DNA from: an uncultured Collinsella sp.
Lineage (GTDB): Bacteria > Actinomycetota > Coriobacteriia > Coriobacteriales > Coriobacteriaceae
Length of the DNA stretch: 8,846 bases
Assembly: GCA_900549135.1 (NCBI GenBank)
Contig: URNI01000077.1
Coordinates: 1-8,846 of the forward strand
Reading direction: 5' to 3'
The notes under the pieces are model-generated. The model had not been told where the DNA came from. It worked only from the letters and a program-made list of their open reading frames with translations, and searched no databases. The translations under genes and the position numbers were made by a program. Position 1 is the first letter of the stretch. The number at the start of each line of letters is the position of its first letter. Shown one piece after another: positions 4,022-8,846 of the stretch.

Positions 4022-6853
4022 CTACTCCCCCAGCAGGGCCTTCTCGGGCGTGATCGGAAGCGAGCGGACCTGGTGTCCGGTGGCGTGCGCCACTGCCGAG
4101 GCCACGGCGGCGAGCGGCGTGTTGATGACGACCTCGCCGATCGACTTGGCGCCAAACGGGCCCGTCGGCTCGTAGCTCGGCTCAAAGGCCACGCGAATGC
4201 TGCCGATATCCAGGCGCGTGGGCAGCTTGTAGCTCATAAAGTTGCCGGTGCGCAGGCGGCCGCGGTCATCGTGCTCGACGATTTCGTAGAGCGCATGACC
4301 GATGCCCTGGGCAATGCCGCCCTCGGCCTGGACGCGCGCGAGCGCCTCGTTGATCACGGTGCCGCAGTCCACAGCCGCCGCGTAGTCCACCACGGTCACC
4401 TTGCCGGTGGCCTTGTCGACCTCGACCTCGGCAATGCCGGCCATAAACGGCGGAGGCGAAACGGGCAGGCAGGCAGAGGCATGCGAGGTGAGCGCGTCGC
4501 CGCCCGCGATGTTCTTAACGCACAGGTTGGCAAAGTCGCGCAGCGTGAGGTAGCGGTTCTGCTCGCGGGCGGCGCGCTCGTCGGACAGGCGCACGTACTG
4601 ACCATCGAAGACCACGTCGGCGGCGTCCACGTCCCACATCTGGGCTGCCTTGGCGCAAATCTTCTCGCGCAGCTCGGTCGCGGCGTTCTTGGCCGCCAGG
4701 CCCGTCACGTACGTGCCCGAGCTCGCGTACGAGCCGGCATCGAACGGCGACACATCGGTGTCCACGCCGCGCACCACGATAAGCGAGCTCTCAACGCCCA
4801 GCTCCTCGGCGGCAATCTGCGCCAGGATCGTATCGACGCCCATGCCGTTATCGGTGGCGCCGGTGCCGATGGTAATGAATCCATCCTCTTCCAGGCGCAT
4901 GTCGATGCCGGCGATATCCACGTTGGAAATGCCCGATCCCTGCATGGTGAGCGCGCAGCCCAGGGCGCGCACGCGGTCGCCCAGGTCGACGGCCAGCGGC
5001 TTATCGCGCCAGCCGATCATGTCCATCGCGCGCAGCAGGCAGCGGTCGAGCGCGCAGGCGTTGAGCTTCTCGTTGTAGTACTGCGGCATGATCTCGCCCT
5101 CGCGCACGATGTTCTTAAGGCGCAGGTCGGCGGGGTCCATGTGAAGCATGTCGGCGAGCTCGTTGACGGCGCTCTCCACGGCAAACTGGCCCTGGGTGGC
5201 ACCGTAGCCGCGATACGCGCCACCGCGGTTGGTATTGGTGTAGACGGCGTCCCAGCTAAAGCGGCTCGCCTTCACATGGTTGTAGATGGGCAGGCTCTTG
5301 TGGCCCGAGAGGCCGATCGTCGTGGTGGCGTGCTCGCCGTACGCACCGGCGTTGGACAGCGTGTGCAGATCGATGGCCGTGATGGTGCCGTCGTTCATGG
5401 CGCCTAGCTTAACGGTCATCTGCATCTGGTGGCGCGAGTTGCCCGCGGTGATGGTCTCCTCGCGGGTATAGCAGCAGTAGCTCGGGCGGCCGGTCTGCTG
5501 CGTCACGAACGCCACGAAGATCTCGCAGCAGCCCGTCTGCTTGGAGCCAAAGCCGCCACCGATACGCGGCTTGATGACCTGCACCTGCGACTGCGGAATG
5601 TCGAGCGACTGCGCGACCATGCGACGCACGTGGAAGGGCACCTGCGTAGAGGTGGTCACCGAGATGCGCCCGAACGCGTCGGTCGTCGCGAAGGCGCGGA
5701 AGGTCTCCATGGGCGCGGTCTGCGTGGCCTGGCTGGTGTAGGTGCGGGTGAAGACGATGTCACTCTGGGCGAAGACCTCGTCCAAGTCGCCAAAATCGCT
5801 GGTACCGCTGCAAACCAGGTTGCGCGAAACATCGCCGCCCTGCGGGAACATAAAGGTCACGTCGCCCTCGGGGTGGACCACGATGTCGTTATCGAGTGCC
5901 TGGGTAAAGTCGAGCAGCGGCTCGAGCACCTCGTAGTCGACCTTGATGAGCTTGAGCGCCTTGTCGGCGGCCTCCTCGGTCTCGGCGGCAACGATCGCCA
6001 CCTCCTCGTTTTGGTAACGGACGAGGTTCTCGAGAATCAGGCGGTCGTAAGGACTCGGCTGCGGATAGCTCTGACCGGCAATGGTAAAGCGACGCTGGGG
6101 CACGTCCTCGTAGGTGTAGACGCCCACCACGCCGGGTACCTTCAGGGCGCGAGACGTGTCGATGGAGCGGATCTTGGCGCGGGCATAGGGGCTGCGCTTG
6201 AGTTTGACAATGAGCGCGCCGGCGGGCACCAGGTCGCCCGTGTAGACGGGACGGCCCTCGAGCAGGGCCTTCGAGTCCTTCTTGGGCTGCTTGTGAGTGA
6301 TCTGCTTGTAGGAGACACCGTCGCAGCTGGTGTCGTTGACCGGCAGCTCGGGCATCTCAAAGCCCACCTGCACGCCTGACTCGTTGAGAAAGCGCACGAT
6401 GGCACGCAGCTGGCTCTCGTAGCCGCTGCAGCGGCAGAGGTTGCCAGCGAGCTGACGCGAGAGCTCCTCGCGCGTGACGACGAGGCTCGGGTCCTCCTTG
6501 GCGGCGCGGGCGAGCGCCAGCACGTTCATGATGAGGCCGGGGGCGCAAAAACCGCACTGCTCGGCACCTTCGGCAGCCATCGCCCGGGCGAGCGCCTCGG
6601 ACTCGGCCTTGAGGCCCTCGAGCGTGGTGATGGTGTGGCCCTCGACGCGAGCGGCGGGAACCGAGCAGCTCAGCACCGGGTCGCCATCGAGCCACACCGT
6701 GCACAGACCGCAGTTGGTGGTCTCGCAGGCGCAGCGCACCGACGCGCAGCCCTGCTCGCGCAGCAGCACAAAGAGCATGGTATCGGGGGCAATCTGAACC
6801 TTGACCTTGCGGCCGTTGAGCGTAAAGGAAAGATCGATGAGTTTGGCAGCCAT
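4022..6853 (-). CDS. Fused [2Fe-2S] / molybdopterin subunit of a xanthine dehydrogenase-family hydroxylase (XdhD-like)
   Basis: A 943-residue fusion of the small iron-sulphur subunit and the large molybdenum subunit, which most family members encode separately. Residues 1-165 carry the plant-type cluster as C43-x4-C48-x2-C51-x11-C63 and the second cluster as C100GFC103 with C140RC142. Residues of about 195-943 are the molybdopterin domain, with GGGFGSK at 432-438, AYRGYGATQG at 546-555 and the catalytic-glutamate motif GAKSIGE with E907. E383 (PMET) and R548 sit where bovine xanthine oxidase has Glu802 and Arg880, which agrees with a purine substrate but does not prove it. Length and architecture match E. 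coli XdhD (956 aa) and the family often called selenium-dependent xanthine dehydrogenase or putative selenate reductase. No in-frame TGA occurs, so any selenium would be a labile cofactor ligand. ATG at 6853 has GAGG at 6864-6861, 7 bases upstream, and overlaps the FAD gene's stop. No signal peptide is seen, so it is cytoplasmic. Substrate is unknown. Confidence 0.9.
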   Translation of the reverse strand: MAAKLIDLSFTLNGRKVKVQIAPDTMLFVLLREQGCASVRCACETTNCGLCTVWLDGDPVLSCSVPAARVEGHTITTLEGLKAESEALARAMAAEGAEQCGFCAPGLIMNVLALARAAKEDPSLVVTREELSRQLAGNLCRCSGYESQLRAIVRFLNESGVQVGFEMPELPVNDTSCDGVSYKQITHKQPKKDSKALLEGRPVYTGDLVPAGALIVKLKRSPYARAKIRSIDTSRALKVPGVVGVYTYEDVPQRRFTIAGQSYPQPSPYDRLILENLVRYQNEEVAIVAAETEEAADKALKLIKVDYEVLEPLLDFTQALDNDIVVHPEGDVTFMFPQGGDVSRNLVCSGTSDFGDLDEVFAQSDIVFTRTYTSQATQTAPMETFRAFATTDAFGRISVTTSTQVPFHVRRMVAQSLDIPQSQVQVIKPRIGGGFGSKQTGCCEIFVAFVTQQTGRPSYCCYTREETITAGNSRHQMQMTVKLGAMNDGTITAIDLHTLSNAGAYGEHATTTIGLSGHKSLPIYNHVKASRFSWDAVYTNTNRGGAYRGYGATQGQFAVESAVNELADMLHMDPADLRLKNIVREGEIMPQYYNEKLNACALDRCLLRAMDMIGWRDKPLAVDLGDRVRALGCALTMQGSGISNVDIAGIDMRLEEDGFITIGTGATDNGMGVDTILAQIAAEELGVESSLIVVRGVDTDVSPFDAGSYASSGTYVTGLAAKNAATELREKICAKAAQMWDVDAADVVFDGQYVRLSDERAAREQNRYLTLRDFANLCVKNIAGGDALTSHASACLPVSPPPFMAGIAEVEVDKATGKVTVVDYAAAVDCGTVINEALARVQAEGGIAQGIGHALYEIVEHDDRGRLRTGNFMSYKLPTRLDIGSIRVAFEPSYEPTGPFGAKSIGEVVINTPLAAVASAVAHATGHQVRSLPITPEKALLGE

Positions 6854-7767
6854 TAGCGCACCTCGCTAGAATCGACGCCGGGCACGCGGCGGCAGGAATA
6901 CTCGTCCGTGGCAAACTTAGGCACTTGCACGGTCTCGAGCTCGCGGGCAAGCGCGGCCGAAAGCTCGATGCCGGCGGCGCGGCGCACAGCCTGAATCGCC
7001 AGCGGGGCCGAGATGCGACGGCGGTAGTCGGCCGAGCCCCACAGGTTGGTGCCGTAACTCAGCGATCGCACGGATGCGGCCAGGGCGCGAAGCTCGTCCT
7101 CGGAAGGCTGCTCGGCGGTAAGGCCGCATGCCTCGCCCTGCAGCAGGGTCGCGCGCAGCGGGCGGGCGCCCACGGTGACATGCCAGCTGTTGTCCCACCA
7201 GGCAGCGGTGACATTGAGCGAGGGGAAGTCGGTCGCGGCCTTGCGCACGGCCTCGTAGCTCGCACGGTAATCGTGCTTGACGACCACCACGTGCTCGATC
7301 ACGTCGCGCACGTAGCCCATGTCCACGAACTCGGCGAGCGGCACGCGGCCGGCACCCGTCAGCTCAACGTACGAGTCGAGCGCCAAAAAGGCCGAGAGCA
7401 CGTCCGAAAAACCAAAGCGGCCGTAGATGCTGCCGCCCACCGTGGCGGTATTGCGCAGCTGCACGCCCACGATATCGTGGACGGCGAACTCAAAGACATG
7501 GTTGACAAGCGCGTTGAGCTCGGCATGGCGCTCGAGCTGGCGCAGGGTGCACATGGCACCGATGCGAAACTCGGTCTCGGTCTCCTCGATCTGATCGAGT
7601 CCGCAGGCCGAAAGGTCAATCGCCGTCGCCACGCGACGCGAACCCAGGCGCATCCAGATGCCGCCGCCCACAATCTTGTTGTTGCGGTTCTTCTGTAAGA
7701 GCTCATAGGCTTCGGCCGCGTTTCCAACACGGACGTAGGTACCGAACTTGAGCACGTTCTCCCCCAT
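6853..7767 (-). CDS. FAD-binding subunit of a xanthine dehydrogenase-family molybdenum hydroxylase
   Basis: Cytoplasmic flavoprotein subunit (304 aa) expected to pass electrons between the [2Fe-2S] clusters of its partner and an external acceptor. Its fold is the CoxM/XdhB FAD domain. The first FAD loop is IVGGGIWMRLG (32-42), the second is LRNTATVGGSIYGRFGFSD (104-122), matching the usual RNxATxGGN pattern. DFPSLNV (180-186) and GSADYRR (244-250) are typical of the C-terminal half. Length fits the family (about 260-300). In E. coli the FAD protein YgfM is likewise encoded just upstream of the fused XdhD, the same order as here. The stop codon overlaps the next ATG as TAATG, so translation is probably coupled. 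The start is uncertain: ATG at 7767 has only a weak purine stretch before it, while GTG at 7755, giving MLKFGTYV, follows GGGGGAG and better matches the N-terminus I recall for relatives. I keep the ATG. No neighbours for cofactor maturation are in the window. Confidence 0.88.
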   Translation of the reverse strand: MGENVLKFGTYVRVGNAAEAYELLQKNRNNKIVGGGIWMRLGSRRVATAIDLSACGLDQIEETETEFRIGAMCTLRQLERHAELNALVNHVFEFAVHDIVGVQLRNTATVGGSIYGRFGFSDVLSAFLALDSYVELTGAGRVPLAEFVDMGYVRDVIEHVVVVKHDYRASYEAVRKAATDFPSLNVTAAWWDNSWHVTVGARPLRATLLQGEACGLTAEQPSEDELRALAASVRSLSYGTNLWGSADYRRRISAPLAIQAVRRAAGIELSAALARELETVQVPKFATDEYSCRRVPGVDSSEVR

Positions 7768-7791
7768 CTCTTCACTTGACCAGTGTTTCTA

Positions 7792-7820
7792 AGTGTACCA
7801 AACGAGGGCGCACGACCCTC
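7792..7820 (-). promoter_or_regulatory. Candidate promoter and operator of the hydroxylase operon
   Basis: On the minus strand an extended -10 (TGG at 7800-7798, TACACT at 7797-7792) lies about 25 bases before the ATG. The base stretch 17 bases further upstream is a poor -35 (GAGGGT). A dyad GAGGG (7804-7808) / CCCTC (7816-7820) with a 7-base gap covers the -35 position and half the spacer, as an operator might. The position, between the gdhA terminator and the first hydroxylase gene, is where a promoter is needed, but the consensus match is modest. Confidence 0.35.
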
Positions 7821-7830
7821 ACCACCACAG

Positions 7831-7864
7831 AAAAAGGCTCCCAGCCGGAATGACTGGGAGCCTT
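7831..7864 (-). terminator. Intrinsic terminator of gdhA
   Basis: A perfect 11-bp stem (AAGGCTCCCAG 7834-7844 with CTGGGAGCCTT 7854-7864) and a 9-base loop are followed on the minus strand by five T (7835-7831). It begins 25 bases past the gdhA stop. It separates gdhA from the molybdenum hydroxylase operon, so the latter needs its own promoter. Confidence 0.9.
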
Positions 7865-7889
7865 CTGCGATGCTATGTCGAGCGAAGAT

Positions 7890-8846
7890 TTAGCAGACGC
7901 CCTGGGCGAGCATGGCGTCGGCGACCTTCAGGAAGCCGGCGATGTTGGCGCCCATGACAAAGTTGCCCTCCTGGCCATACTCCTTGGCGGTGTCGTCCAC
8001 GTTATGGAACATGCCGCGCATGAGCTGCTCGAGCTTGCCGTCGACCTCCTCGAAGGTCCAGAACAGATGCTCGGCGTTCTGGCTCATCTCCAGGCCGGAC
8101 ACGAGCACGCCACCGGCGTTGGCAGCCTTACCAGGCATAAAGGCAACGCCGTTCTCCTGGAAGTAGGTCGTGGCCTCGATGGTCGTGGGCATGTTCGCGC
8201 CCTCGCCGACCACCTTGCAGCCGTTGGCGACGAGCGCCTGGGCGTCCTCGAGCAGCAGCGTGTTCTCGCGAGCGCAGGGCAGCGCGATGTCGCAGGGCAG
8301 CTGCCAAACGCCACGGCCGTCGCCCTCGTGCCACACGGCGTTGGGCTTCTCGTCAACGTACATAGCGAGCGTAACGCCCTTGTCGTGGCCAGAGCGCTTC
8401 TTGTTGTAGATGTGCTCGAGCACGGTGTAGTCGATGCCGTCGGGATCCTCGACCCAGCCGTGGGTATCGGAGCAGGCGAGCACCTTGCCGCCGAGCTGAG
8501 TGACCTTCTGGACCGCGTAGATAGCGACGTTGCCGGAGCCGTGAACGACGACGTTCTTGCCCTCGAAGGAGTCGCCGCGGCTCTTAAGGTACTCGTCCAC
8601 AAAGTAGGCCAGACCGTAACCGGTGGCCTCGGTACGGGCGAGCGAGCCGCCAAAGGAGAGGCCCTTGCCGGTGAGGACGCCGGTCCACTCGTTGGTCAGG
8701 CGCTTGTACTGACCGAACAGGTAGGCAACCTCGCGGCCGCCAACGCCCAGGTCGCCGGCGGGAACGTCGGTGTTGGGGCCAATGTGGCGATAGAGCTCGG
8801 TCATGAAGGACTGGCAGAAGTGCATGATCTCGTTGTTGGACTTGCC
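7890..8846 (-). CDS. gdhA: Glutamate dehydrogenase, hexameric type, 3' part (5' end outside window)
   Basis: Catalyses the reversible reductive amination of 2-oxoglutarate with ammonia to glutamate in the cytoplasm. The frame is open to the right edge (first visible residues GKSNNEI) and 318 residues are visible. Against E. coli GdhA (447 aa) about 130 N-terminal residues are missing, including the region of the catalytic lysine. Visible family signatures, in visible-residue numbering, are the TDVPAGDLGVGGRE active-site segment (26-39, with the conserved Asp of DVPAGD), TGKGLSFGGS (59-68), the nucleotide-binding GSGNVA (103-108), GEGANMPTTIEAT (214-226), PGKAANAGGV (238-247) and the C-terminal ANIAGFLKVADAMLAQGV, nearly identical to E. 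coli. The ACSDTHG strand after the Rossmann motif resembles the NADP enzymes (TASDSSG in E. coli), so NADP use is inferred, not shown. The gene ends in TAA and a terminator follows 25 bases later. Identity is near certain; cofactor choice is less so. Confidence 0.96.
   Translation of the reverse strand, partial: GKSNNEIMHFCQSFMTELYRHIGPNTDVPAGDLGVGGREVAYLFGQYKRLTNEWTGVLTGKGLSFGGSLARTEATGYGLAYFVDEYLKSRGDSFEGKNVVVHGSGNVAIYAVQKVTQLGGKVLACSDTHGWVEDPDGIDYTVLEHIYNKKRSGHDKGVTLAMYVDEKPNAVWHEGDGRGVWQLPCDIALPCARENTLLLEDAQALVANGCKVVGEGANMPTTIEATTYFQENGVAFMPGKAANAGGVLVSGLEMSQNAEHLFWTFEEVDGKLEQLMRGMFHNVDDTAKEYGQEGNFVMGANIAGFLKVADAMLAQGVC

Noticed and set aside
3983..5407. 474-codon plus-strand open frame opposite the hydroxylase gene
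   Set aside because: Composition is Ala, Arg, His and Val rich with no motif, while the minus strand encodes a full recognisable enzyme. It is an antisense shadow.
4022..6853. Possible selenocysteine codon in the hydroxylase
   Set aside because: The frame is continuous from ATG to TAG with no in-frame TGA, so no selenocysteine is encoded; selenium could only be a labile ligand.
1..8846. CRISPR arrays, insertion sequences, phage genes, toxin-antitoxin or defence genes
   Set aside because: No regularly spaced repeats, transposase or integrase motifs, or small gene pairs were seen; gene density is fully accounted for by six genes and one tRNA.

Overview
All supported genes in this window lie on the minus strand, so it reads right to left. 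DNA is GC-rich by eye and codons mostly end in G or C. The gene order tig-clpP-clpX, a single clpP, GC-rich coding and an anaerobe-type molybdenum hydroxylase suggest an anaerobic actinobacterium of the Coriobacteriia (Collinsella-like). That placement is an inference from sequence style and family resemblance; no search was run.

Layout from right to left. (1) 7890-8846: the 3' part of a hexameric glutamate dehydrogenase gene (gdhA), whose 5' end lies outside the window, closed by a strong intrinsic terminator. (2) 4022-7767: a two-gene operon for a molybdenum hydroxylase of the xanthine dehydrogenase family. A FAD-binding subunit overlaps by one base (TAATG) a large subunit that fuses the two [2Fe-2S] domains to the molybdopterin domain. 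A GC-rich hairpin with a T-run ends it. (3) 3798-3881: a tRNA-Leu with anticodon UAG and encoded CCA, preceded by an extended -10 promoter and followed by a weak terminator-like hairpin. (4) 216-3706: the protein-quality-control block of trigger factor (TTG start after AGGAGG), ClpP and ClpX. clpP and clpX are one base apart, and a clear terminator follows clpX.

The tig-clpP-clpX block couples nascent-chain folding to ATP-dependent proteolysis: ClpX unfolds substrates and feeds them to the ClpP chamber. The hydroxylase operon probably acts on purines or a related N-heterocycle, and glutamate dehydrogenase links ammonia to glutamate. A functional link between those two is only suggested by adjacency, and a terminator separates them.

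Most of the window is conserved housekeeping sequence. I do not see a clear undescribed system. The points most worth a second look are the fused hydroxylase with its atypical cysteine-rich iron-sulphur loop, an acidic insertion in ClpX, and several unassigned inverted repeats between genes (25-64, 2291-2331, 3935-3973, 7804-7820). No gene-free stretch exceeds 300 bases.
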